14,783 bases of DNA from an uncultured Planctomycetaceae bacterium (GTDB lineage: Bacteria; Planctomycetota; Planctomycetia; Pirellulales; Lacipirellulaceae). Location of the stretch: contig CALMBE010000369.1 of assembly GCA_937860165.1 (NCBI GenBank), positions 1-14,783 on the forward strand. Direction: 5' to 3'. Both the position numbers and the translations under genes were made by a program. The first letter of the stretch is position 1. Each line of letters opens with the position of its first letter. Below the pieces are notes generated by a model, which did not search any database, was not told the DNA's origin, and saw only the letters and a program-made list of their open reading frames with translations. Positions 7,153 to 13,791 of this stretch are shown here, one piece after another.

Positions 7153-9489
7153 TCAATCATCTTGCATCAGGAGTGACACGAGGTCGCGGAGGTCCTGGAT
7201 CGACAGATTCTTTTCGAGCCCTGCGGGCATGATCGAAGTAGAGCTTGGCTCACGATACGCGACGGATTCGCTTGGTAGTACGAAGGGCTTTCCCGTGGGA
7301 TCGACATAGGGCTCGACACCATCGTCGCCCCCTTTGGCCATTCGCAGGCCGACAAAGGTTTGGCCCTCAACGGTGCGGAGGACCCAGGGCTCGAATTCGG
7401 GAGCGACTTCCCGACTGGGGGCCAAGATCGAAGCGATTACCCGCTCACGCGAATTTTGCCGCGCGATTCGAGTTAGATCGGGACCGACGTTTCCGCCGCG
7501 ACCGTGATAACGGTGGCAAACTCCACATCGAGGTCCCACGGGGCTGAAAAACAATCGCCGACCTGATTCCGCATCTCCTTCAACTGCCAAGAGCCGCGAC
7601 CAAGATTCAAGGTCTTCTGCCGCAGGCTTTTCTTCCGCCGGGGCCTCCGCCAGTCCGCTCAACCGCAGGTTTCGCAGGGCTTCCTGCTGCAAGAGGGGAT
7701 CAGGGCCTGACGTAAACTTATCGAATAAGGCCTGATATTGTGGCACCTCCGCAGCCAGGCCGACAAGTGCTTCTACCCGGGCTTGGGAGGGCTGCGAAGC
7801 GTCATCAGCAATTGTGGCCAAGGTCGGCAGTCGCTCGGCATCGGTCCGCAAGGCCAGCGTGCGAACGGCTTCGACTCGCAGGGATTCGTTTTCTGACTTG
7901 AGAAATTCGCCCAAGTGCTCGAGTGTGAGATCTAGGTAATCAGGCGAAATCAATGAAAGAGCGAGGGCTTTGGTCTCTGGACTTCGCTGACTATTGCGAA
8001 GTTCTCGCATCAGCAGTCCATCGGTGATTCCGCTGGCACGTTGCGTGTTATCTCCCCGTAACCAATCGACCGCTCCCAAGGCGGCGAGATAATACTGTTC
8101 AGAGGGTGGGATTGCTGCGAGTAGTGCTTCCACTTGTTCCACAAGGTCCACGATCCGCGCTTCGGCAATCCAGCGAACCGCATACAACCGAACGTCGGGA
8201 TCAGTACTTTTCAGAGAGTTGGAAAGCAGTTCCTCTAACGCGGCAGGTGGGGTGGAACCTTCCCAGCGCAGGGCGTGCAGATCCGCAAGGTTTGGCCGGA
8301 CGGCGGGGACTTGAACGTCGTCCGCTGGCAGAAAATCAGTTCGCATTTCATCGGCCAATTCCAATCGCCACAGACGGCCTTGGCCATGCACGGGGTAACT
8401 GCGGTTTACCCAATCGGAGAAATAGAGCGAGCCATCGGGGCCGACTGCCATCCCGGTGGGACGGAAATCGTCGTCTCCTTGAACGACGACGGTTCGCTTC
8501 GCGGTGTATCGCCCTTTGGAATCCGGAGTGAGTTGATACCGCTCGATGCGGTGATCGCCCCAACTGGTAACCCATAAGTATCCGCGATGAAACACAATCG
8601 CCGTGGGGGCTTCGCCCGTACCACAGATCATCGGCAGAGTCCCTGGGTATTCGCCGTTCCAAGAATGGAGGGGGTGGACCCCTGCCCTGCCGTACTCGAA
8701 GCGAAAACCATAATCTCCTGTGGCGATCGCATGGATCAGGCGGCACGGCGGGCTCGCGTCGGGATCGTTATCAACGGTGAATAGTTCACCCTCCGCCAGA
8801 CACAACGAAAATGGATTCCAAAACCCTTCGGCGAGTCGTTCGAGCTGCGAACCATCGGTCTTACAGGAGTAAACGGTCCCGATGCCGCCGTGGTTCGGGA
8901 TTTTTCGACCATCACTGCCAACAAGCTCATAATCACCCCCAAAGTTCTCGCCGACCCCCAAGTAGAGCGTCTCGCCGTCGACATAAATCCCGCTCAGCGC
9001 GTTGTGGGGATAATCGATTTCGGTCTGCAAATGGATCAGCTCCTGGTTGACTTCCGCGGAACCATCGTTGTCCAGATCACGCAGCAAAAGGACATGACTG
9101 CGCGTTACCAAGTACACGCCACCATCGCCACGGACGGCTACATTCATCGCGTGTCGAAAACCCTCGGCGAAGGTACTCCAGGAGTCCAATGTACCATCGC
9201 CATCGGAATCGCTGAGCATGCGCAGCCTATCGCCACTGGGCCCCTTGTAGTTTTCAGGCCGCTGGTGGGTGTGTGATTCGACCACCAGCAATCGGCCTCG
9301 CTGATCGAAAGCCACGCCGATGGGGGTAACAATTTCCGGTTCATGTGCGATTTGGTGGAGTTGGCAGCCCACGACTAACACCCGCGGCTCGGCTGCGCGT
9401 GCGGTTAACGGAATCCATGCCAAGTACACGAGCATCAGACAAGCGAAGTTCCGCTTGTAGTCTGGAACGCCAGAAGTTCCAAATCTCAT
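7153..9489 (-). CDS. secreted PVC-type heme-binding protein (beta-propeller, HEAT repeats, cytochrome c domain)
   Basis: A 778-residue exported protein of the type usually annotated 'PVC-type heme-binding CxxCH protein / membrane-bound dehydrogenase domain'. After a signal peptide (about 1-33, ending LTARAAEP) comes a six-bladed propeller related to sugar dehydrogenases (about 36-370). It has calcium-type loops such as DSDGDGTLD and the typical NPFSL and DNDPDASPPCR segments. HEAT-like helical repeats follow (about 400-615), then a cytochrome c domain with heme site CGVCH (655-659) and a probable axial methionine in SIMPAGLE (about 754). The inferred role is periplasmic oxidation of a sugar or polyol, or electron transfer; the substrate is unknown. 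I start it at 9489, not at the upstream in-frame ATG at 9591, because this ATG overlaps the preceding gene's stop (ATGA) and begins a signal peptide. The two genes are probably translationally coupled. Confidence 0.92.
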   Translation of the reverse strand: MRFGTSGVPDYKRNFACLMLVYLAWIPLTARAAEPRVLVVGCQLHQIAHEPEIVTPIGVAFDQRGRLLVVESHTHQRPENYKGPSGDRLRMLSDSDGDGTLDSWSTFAEGFRHAMNVAVRGDGGVYLVTRSHVLLLRDLDNDGSAEVNQELIHLQTEIDYPHNALSGIYVDGETLYLGVGENFGGDYELVGSDGRKIPNHGGIGTVYSCKTDGSQLERLAEGFWNPFSLCLAEGELFTVDNDPDASPPCRLIHAIATGDYGFRFEYGRAGVHPLHSWNGEYPGTLPMICGTGEAPTAIVFHRGYLWVTSWGDHRIERYQLTPDSKGRYTAKRTVVVQGDDDFRPTGMAVGPDGSLYFSDWVNRSYPVHGQGRLWRLELADEMRTDFLPADDVQVPAVRPNLADLHALRWEGSTPPAALEELLSNSLKSTDPDVRLYAVRWIAEARIVDLVEQVEALLAAIPPSEQYYLAALGAVDWLRGDNTQRASGITDGLLMRELRNSQRSPETKALALSLISPDYLDLTLEHLGEFLKSENESLRVEAVRTLALRTDAERLPTLATIADDASQPSQARVEALVGLAAEVPQYQALFDKFTSGPDPLLQQEALRNLRLSGLAEAPAEEKPAAEDLESWSRLLAVEGDAESGRRLFFSPVGPRCGVCHRYHGRGGNVGPDLTRIARQNSRERVIASILAPSREVAPEFEPWVLRTVEGQTFVGLRMAKGGDDGVEPYVDPTGKPFVLPSESVAYREPSSTSIMPAGLEKNLSIQDLRDLVSLLMQDD

Positions 9490-10046
9490 AGCGACGGACC
9501 CTTCGGCCAGCAAGCGGCAAAGATTGCGCCTGTGATCAAGCCGTAAGCGATTCCGTCGAGCAGATATCCGTGGAGTTTCGTCTTGAACCAAATGGCGCTC
9601 GGCACGGACGCGACCGAGTAGGCCAGGATTCCAGCGGTACCGACAAAGCGAAACACGGTCATGAAGTCGGCATCGATCTTGGGGCCCAAGGTTGCTAAAT
9701 ACGCGAGGTAGAAACTCACATTCAAAAAAAACAGGAATTGAAACACCAAGTTTTTCCCCATGCTCGGTGCGCCACCCCAGATTTGGATCGTGCCCGCGGG
9801 GCCTTGCTTCATTTTTTCTTGGAACTCGGGGCTGCCCATTTCTTGGTTATCGCGGGCATGGGGAAAGCAATAGTTCCCAGGCGGCAAGGCCAACCCTCGA
9901 ATCGCACCTGAAAATTTTTCTTGGTCGGGTAGTCGCAACCAATCCCGCTTGTGATGCGGCAACACCGTCCAGGCCAAGAAGCTGGCAAAAAAAAGCGCCA
10001 CACTCGAAAGTAAAATGGGGAGCCACAAATCGCTCAAATCAACCAT
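9486..10046 (-). CDS. multispanning membrane protein of unknown function
   Basis: 186 residues with four predicted membrane helices: about 7-29, 101-120, 130-153 and 163-180. A conserved-looking soluble loop lies between helices one and two (LPPGNYCFPHARDNQEMGSPEFQEKMKQ, given here only as landmarks near residues 54-80). I have seen this layout (LPPGxYxxP, then SPEFQEKxxxGP) in planctomycete and acidobacterial proteins that have no assigned function. The start at 10046 has AGGAG 8 nt upstream. Its stop codon overlaps the start of the secreted heme protein by 4 bp (ATGA), so both are made from one transcript. It could be a membrane partner of that protein, but nothing in the sequence proves this. 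Confidence 0.85.
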   Translation of the reverse strand: MVDLSDLWLPILLSSVALFFASFLAWTVLPHHKRDWLRLPDQEKFSGAIRGLALPPGNYCFPHARDNQEMGSPEFQEKMKQGPAGTIQIWGGAPSMGKNLVFQFLFFLNVSFYLAYLATLGPKIDADFMTVFRFVGTAGILAYSVASVPSAIWFKTKLHGYLLDGIAYGLITGAIFAACWPKGPSL

Positions 10047-10135
10047 GTCGGGTACTCCTGAGGGAGGGCAAGTCTAAGGAACAATTCAAAAATAACTTCG
10101 GCATTTTTCGCTTAGTGCAGGCAGGGAGTAATTAT

Positions 10136-10164
10136 ACCACGGAGCCACGGAGGTCACGGAGGAG
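10136..10164 (+). repeat. ACCAC-type dispersed repeat, copy 1
   Basis: Three short near-repeats, ACCACGGAG, CCACGGAG and GTCACGGAG. Related copies are at 10280-10305 (inverted) and 11972-11997. Together with the elements at 10202-10230 and 10242-10269 this makes the roughly 300-bp gap at 10047-10350 almost wholly repeat DNA; I see no gene in it. Confidence 0.65.
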
Positions 10165-10201
10165 ATAAGTGGTATGTGGCTAGTGGCTGGGGAAGATTTC
10201 A

Positions 10202-10230
10202 GTCATTCCCGCGCAGACGGGAATCCAGTG
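10202..10230 (+). repeat. dispersed palindromic repeat (dRS3-like)
   Basis: The core ATTCCC-GCGCAGAC-GGGAAT (10205-10224) fits the ATTCCC-N8-GGGAAT pattern and is flanked by GTC and CCAGTG. It is a near copy of the minus-strand element at 4655-4683. Confidence 0.75.
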
Positions 10231-10241
10231 CCTTGGAATTC

Positions 10242-10269
10242 ACTTACGACCTACGACTTACGAGTTACA
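10242..10269 (+). repeat. array of four 7-bp units
   Basis: ACTTACG, ACCTACG, ACTTACG and AGTTACA in tandem cover exactly 28 bp. This is the same unit as the arrays at 6422-6449 (inverted) and 12319-12346. Confidence 0.75.
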
Positions 10270-10279
10270 CCCTTCTTTT

Positions 10280-10305
10280 CTCAGTGTTCTCCGTGGCTCT
10301 GTGGT
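10280..10305 (-). repeat. ACCAC-type dispersed repeat, copy 2
   Basis: On the minus strand this reads ACCACAGAG, CCACGGAG, AACACTGAG. It is inverted relative to copy 1 at 10136-10164, with the palindromic repeat and a heptamer array between the two. Confidence 0.65.
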
Positions 10306-10350
10306 TTTATTGAAATGGGGAAGTTATTTTTGAGCCATGCGTAAAAACTA

Positions 10351-10725
10351 TCAAGCTAGGGTTTCAACCGAATGGGCCTGGAGATCTTCGAGGTCTACAA
10401 ATTCCAGCGTCGAAATATGAGTCGCTTCCAACACGACAGCCGGGGCTTTGCCAGCCTCGAGCGCTTCCTTCCACCGCGGTGCGCAGAGACACCATCGATC
10501 CCCGGGCACCAATCCTGGGAAACCGTATTGCGGATTAGGTGTGCTGAGGTCGTTGCCCAGTAGTTGGGAAAACTCCAAAAACTCTTCCGTGACCTGGGTG
10601 CAAACCGTGTGGAGTCCCAGGTCGTCGCGGCCGGTTCGGCAGCAACCGTCGCGATAGAATCCTGTAAGCGGGGCAAACGAGCAGGACTGAAGTTCAGTGC
10701 CAAGCACATTCTTAGGGTGAATCAT
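10351..10725 (-). CDS. DUF2237 family protein
   Basis: 124 residues that match the small bacterial family DUF2237 from end to end. Landmarks are NVLGTELQSCS, LTGFYRDGCCRTGRDDLGLH, TVCTQVTEEFLEFS, GNDLSTP, YGFPGLVPGDRWCLCA, RWKEAL and VVLEATH. Its four or five conserved cysteines and the acidic/histidine residues suggest metal binding or redox chemistry, but the family's function is unknown. The ATG at 10725 has a weak AAGGG about 8 nt upstream. It stands alone, divergent from the methyltransferase gene, which begins 155 bp away; any promoters for both must lie in that gap. Confidence 0.93.
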   Translation of the reverse strand: MIHPKNVLGTELQSCSFAPLTGFYRDGCCRTGRDDLGLHTVCTQVTEEFLEFSQLLGNDLSTPNPQYGFPGLVPGDRWCLCAPRWKEALEAGKAPAVVLEATHISTLEFVDLEDLQAHSVETLA

Positions 10726-10879
10726 CGTGGAAACCCTTACTTGCGAATCTGGGGAGTGAGAACTCGAGAGGATTACGCCAATTTAGTCAGGCTAGTGGCG
10801 GAAATCCAGACTTGGTTCGACAATTGCGGAGGGGAAAGTTCTCCTGGCGACAATTGCACCCAAATGAGAGGAAGCTATC

Positions 10880-11950
10880 ATGGGGCCTGGCCGAACACTG
10901 TTTTTTCCCGAAAGGCATTGCCCCGTGAATCTCTTAGGCCGAAGTTTGTTGTTTCCGTGCGAGGCCCTGCCCTACGGCATTTCCTACGCTTATCTCAACT
11001 TCCTGATTCGTTCACCTCAGCCCTTGGACGAAGAGAGAGCTTGGCGCGAGATCACGGGTTCTGTCCCGCCGGTGATCGGTTTTGTCCGAGATCATTGGCC
11101 GCTGCGGCCCCTGCGGTGGTGGTTGTTACAGGCGAAACTCAGGCAAGATCATCTGCTGGGGATTTCGGCGCACTACGACGTGTCGAACGAATTCTATGAA
11201 TTGTTTCTCGATAAGAAGTACATGTTCTACACCTGTGCCGATTTCAAGCGGAGCGACGACACCCTGGAACAGGCCCAGCAACACAAAGCCGATCACATCC
11301 TGGGTTTGATCGATCCTAAGCCGGGGGAAAAAATACTCGAGCTCGGTTGCGGCTGGGGGGCGATGCTTAAGCGCATCTACGAGCACACGGGCGATAAGGA
11401 GAACCTTTCAGGGATCACGCTCTCCCAGGAGCAGGTAAAGTTCAACAAAGAGCGAAATGGTTTTCAGGTGGAATTCGATAATTTTATCACCCGCCAGTAC
11501 CAGCCCCAAGCTTACGATGTGATTTACTCGATCGGGGCTTGGGAACATGTGCGGCCTCACGAGATCGCACCACTTGCTAAAAAAGTGTTCGATGCACTCA
11601 AGCCCGGCGGCCGGGCAGTGCATCACTATTTTTGTCGGGTCACGCCGGAACTCTTCGCTACTGCCATCTGTTCGCAGCTGTACTTCCCCGGTTCGATCGG
11701 CAGTGCCTATGTCGACAACATGAAAGCCTTTGAAGGGGCTGGCTTCCGCATCACGGCTCGTTCGATCCACGACTACCGCCCCACGTTGCGAGCGTGGTTC
11801 GACAATTTAGTAGCCAACCGCAAACGGGCACTCGAGCTCGTGGATGTCCAAACCTACAACCGTTACATTACGTTCTTCGCGGCATCGTGGAAGTATTTCG
11901 ACGAAGGCCGCGGAATGCTCGTGCGGTGGGTGATGCAGAAACCCGCTTGA
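10880..11950 (+). CDS. cyclopropane-fatty-acid-synthase-type SAM methyltransferase
   Basis: 356 residues of the CFA synthase / mycolic-acid-cyclopropane-synthase family, which uses S-adenosylmethionine to methylenate or methylate the double bond of membrane phospholipid acyl chains. Visible are the family entry motif SAHYDVSNEFYELFLD (96-111), YTCADF (117-122), SAM motif I LELGCGWG (153-160), GITLSQEQ (178-185), WEHVRPH (221-227) and the C-terminal lipid-domain segment DYRPTLRAWFDN (298-309). Residues C119, E222 and the HH pair at 248-249 occupy places where the E. coli enzyme has bicarbonate ligands; the match is approximate. The N-terminal domain is somewhat short and has a hydrophobic patch near residues 18-45. 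The start at 10880 is supported by AGAGGA 7 nt upstream. It may be a CFA synthase or a relative that modifies another lipid. Confidence 0.88.
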   Translation: MGPGRTLFFPERHCPVNLLGRSLLFPCEALPYGISYAYLNFLIRSPQPLDEERAWREITGSVPPVIGFVRDHWPLRPLRWWLLQAKLRQDHLLGISAHYDVSNEFYELFLDKKYMFYTCADFKRSDDTLEQAQQHKADHILGLIDPKPGEKILELGCGWGAMLKRIYEHTGDKENLSGITLSQEQVKFNKERNGFQVEFDNFITRQYQPQAYDVIYSIGAWEHVRPHEIAPLAKKVFDALKPGGRAVHHYFCRVTPELFATAICSQLYFPGSIGSAYVDNMKAFEGAGFRITARSIHDYRPTLRAWFDNLVANRKRALELVDVQTYNRYITFFAASWKYFDEGRGMLVRWVMQKPA

Positions 11951-11971
11951 GTGGCGGGGGGAAAGGATTGA

Positions 11972-11997
11972 ACCACTAAGGCACGAAGGTCACGAAG
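11972..11997 (+). repeat. ACCAC-type dispersed repeat, copy 3
   Basis: ACCACTAAG, GCACGAAG, GTCACGAAG. It is related to 10136-10164 and 10280-10305 and lies just after the methyltransferase stop codon. Confidence 0.6.
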
Positions 11998-12013
11998 AAT
12001 TCCAAGGATTTCA

Positions 12014-12031
12014 GATTATCAATTGATAATC
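12014..12031. repeat. 18-bp perfect palindrome
   Basis: GATTATCAATTGATAATC is a perfect palindrome without spacer, two bases before a second, hairpin-forming palindrome. It could be a binding site for a dimeric protein; it is too AT-rich and loop-free to be a good terminator. Confidence 0.6.
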
Positions 12032-12033
12032 CG

Positions 12034-12061
12034 GTAACACTTCAGCCGTCTGAAGTGTTAC
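12034..12061. repeat. perfect 12-bp-stem hairpin
   Basis: GTAACACTTCAG, loop CCGT, CTGAAGTGTTAC. It lies 83 bp after the methyltransferase stop and could end that transcript, but no run of T follows on the plus strand. It also overlaps the start of the open frame of the PEP-CTERM remnant. Confidence 0.65.
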
Positions 12062-12310
12062 GACTTTAGTTATTTGCCAGACGGCTTGATTTACGATGGA
12101 GTTACGAGCTTTAACCCATATGTCGATACCAATGGGGCGATCCCACGCGGTGGAAGAGGAGCCGGCTTGGCTGGTGGAGTTATTGCCTTGTCCACGGAAG
12201 AGCTCGGTGTCCCCGAGCCGAGTGGTGGGGTATTATTATCTATGGCCCTGGCAAGTTTGTTCGGCCTGAGGCGTCGGGAGGCCCCCTGCGGTTCATTGAA
12301 CCGCGGCTAA
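12038..12310 (+). pseudogene. 3' remnant of a PEP-CTERM protein
   Basis: An open frame without a credible start runs from a TAA (12035-12037) to TAA (12308-12310). Its end is diagnostic: GVPEPSGGVLLSMALASLFG followed by LRRRE is a PEP-CTERM sorting signal (VPEP motif, hydrophobic helix, arginine cluster), which marks an exported protein for cleavage and surface anchoring. The part before it (LIYDGVTSFNPYVDTNGAIP) looks like the end of an extracellular beta-rich domain. The only possible initiators are non-ATG (TTG at 12074) without a ribosome binding site, so I read it as the leftover C-terminus of a larger gene. Apart from this remnant and the repeats, the interval 11951-12327 holds no gene that I can see. 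Confidence 0.6.
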
Positions 12311-12318
12311 GGATCGCA

Positions 12319-12346
12319 ACTTACAACTTACGACTTACGACTTACG
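12319..12346 (+). repeat. array of four 7-bp units overlapping the end of fetB
   Basis: ACTTACA followed by three ACTTACG units, exactly 28 bp, with a partial fifth unit after it. Same unit and copy number as 6422-6449 and 10242-10269. The fetB stop codon (12328-12330) and its last codons lie inside it. Confidence 0.8.
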
Positions 12347-13035
12347 ACTACCCCGCGCAACATCGCTAGGAAACTCGCGGCGGAAATCCCTCCCGAGCCG
12401 AAGACCATGCTCATCACCATGATCTGATAGCGGGCTGCCACCAGGGGGGACTGCCCGGCGAGGATCTGACCGGTCATCATGCCGGGGAGCGATACGATTC
12501 CGACGGCCAGCAGCGAATTGGTGAGGGGGATCAGCGCGGCGGTCATCCCCCGTTGGCGGGCTAGCTCATAGCTGACCCCTTGCTCGCATTCGGCTAAGAA
12601 CCGTTCGGCGGCGATGCTCAGTGTATTCATAGAATTAGCGAAAATCATGCCAGCCAGTGGGATCACTTCGCGGGGGGCGAACCAGGGGTCGCAATTCAGG
12701 ACTCCCTGCGTGACCAAGAGTAAGGTCACGATCCCTCCCAAGCCAATCGCCAACACAGCTTTGAAATACATGCCGCTACGATGTGTAGCCACGGGACCCA
12801 AGGCGATCCAACTTGCGGCCGAGATCATCACGGCCACGACCGCCATGACCATCGCCCATTGCTGCGACTCGAACACATAGGCCAGCACATAACCTACCCC
12901 CAAAAGTTGCACGAGCATTCGCGCGATGGCGATCAGCGTGGTTTTCGTGGTAATTTGCCAGCGGTGCAAGATCGCCACCACGATGGCCACGGGGATAAAA
13001 GAAATTGCCAGGTTCAGGAGGGGAATGGTATTCAT
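12328..13035 (-). CDS. fetB: FetB-like ABC transporter permease (UPF0014 family)
   Basis: 235 residues, strongly hydrophobic, with about six or seven membrane helices. Family landmarks are IPLAGMIFANSMNTLSIAAERF (shown only in part: PLAGM at 126-130, AERF at 143-146) and VSLPGMMTGQILAG (181-194), followed by SPLVAARYQI. The E. coli relative FetB (YbbM) works with the ATPase FetA (YbbL) in iron export and oxidative-stress resistance. No fetA lies within the window on either side, so the partner must be elsewhere or the protein acts with another ATPase. The start ATG at 13035 is preceded by CCCCTCC and has no Shine-Dalgarno sequence. The C-terminal residues VVSRKS and the stop are encoded by a heptamer repeat array, so the native end was probably replaced. 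Confidence 0.88.
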   Translation of the reverse strand: MNTIPLLNLAISFIPVAIVVAILHRWQITTKTTLIAIARMLVQLLGVGYVLAYVFESQQWAMVMAVVAVMISAASWIALGPVATHRSGMYFKAVLAIGLGGIVTLLLVTQGVLNCDPWFAPREVIPLAGMIFANSMNTLSIAAERFLAECEQGVSYELARQRGMTAALIPLTNSLLAVGIVSLPGMMTGQILAGQSPLVAARYQIMVMSMVFGSGGISAASFLAMLRGVVVSRKS

Positions 13036-13214
13036 GGAGGGGAAGGTGGAACGTCAGAGGTCAGAGGTAAGTGAATTTCCCGCCGCTCGCGGCTTAGCAG
13101 ATATTACTGACCACGGGCCCCGGACAAATCACACGCTAGACGGAGTCGCCTAGCACACATTAAAATCGGAGCGATCAGCATCCACCTCTAGCCCTTGTTC
13201 AATAGAGACATTCC

Positions 13215-13496
13215 ATGTTCAAAGTCAATGAATACTTCGAGGGAAAAGTGAAGTCGATTGCGTTTCAAACGAAGACCCTGCCCGCCACGGTGGGAGTGAT
13301 GGCCGTCGGTGATTATGAATTCGGAACCTCACAGAAAGAGACCATCACGGTCGTCAGCGGCCAGTTGACCGTGAAACTTCCCGGCAGCGACAATTGGCAA
13401 GCTTTCCCAGCAGGGAAGTCATTTGTGGTTGCCGCAAACGAAAAGTTTCAGTTGCAGGTTGGCGAAGAAACTGCTTATCTGTGTACCTATGAGTGA
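13215..13496 (+). CDS. ppnP: pyrimidine/purine nucleoside phosphorylase PpnP
   Basis: 93 residues that match the PpnP (formerly YaiE, DUF1255) family over the whole length: [65 protein letters not shown] and AYLCTYE. It is a small single-domain cupin that phosphorolyses a wide range of nucleosides to base and ribose-1-phosphate, a salvage function. The start ATG at 13215 follows a weak GAGA. A small imperfect hairpin (13135-13154, GCTAG...CTAGC) lies upstream, with no clear promoter. Ten bases after its stop begins the SelW-like gene, so the two form a likely operon. Confidence 0.95.
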   Translation: MFKVNEYFEGKVKSIAFQTKTLPATVGVMAVGDYEFGTSQKETITVVSGQLTVKLPGSDNWQAFPAGKSFVVAANEKFQLQVGEETAYLCTYE

Positions 13497-13506
13497 GTTG
13501 GTCGGC

Positions 13507-13791
13507 ATGGCAGAACATCGAGTCGAGATTCACTACTGTCGGCAATGCCGTTGGCTGCTACGGGGGGCCTGGATGGCTCAGGAATTGTTGACGACATTCG
13601 ACGAAGTGTTGGCCGAAGTGGCGTTGCGACCTGGCACGGGGGGTGTATTCGAAGTGCGGGTCGATGACCAACTCATTTGGTCTCGGGCGAGCGAAGGGCG
13701 TTTTCCCGAGATCAAAGAGCTCAAACAACTGGTCCGCGACCAGATCGCTCCCGAAATGGATTTGGGGCACTCGGAGAAGAAAGCCGATTAA
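13507..13791 (+). CDS. SelT/SelW/SelH family (Rdx) protein
   Basis: 94 residues with a thioredoxin-like fold typical of the Rdx family. A CxxC redox pair at the N-terminus (HYCRQCRWL, C11 and C14) follows the first strand, then come a helix (AWMAQELLTTF), the GTGGVFEVRVDD hairpin and the conserved C-terminal stretch GRFPEIKELKQLVRDQI. The bacterial forms use cysteine where animal SelW uses selenocysteine. The function is presumed to be redox; the substrate is unknown. The ATG at 13507 gives the usual family N-terminus (MAEHRVEIHYC). An alternative ATG at 13489 would overlap ppnP and add six residues. It is likely co-transcribed with ppnP. Its stop TAA (13789-13791) touches the left end of the inverted-repeat element. 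Confidence 0.92.
   Translation: MAEHRVEIHYCRQCRWLLRGAWMAQELLTTFDEVLAEVALRPGTGGVFEVRVDDQLIWSRASEGRFPEIKELKQLVRDQIAPEMDLGHSEKKAD

Noticed and set aside
10136..10305. CRISPR array
   Set aside because: The repeats are of different kinds, short, unevenly spaced and partly inverted, with no unique spacers of constant length and no cas genes.
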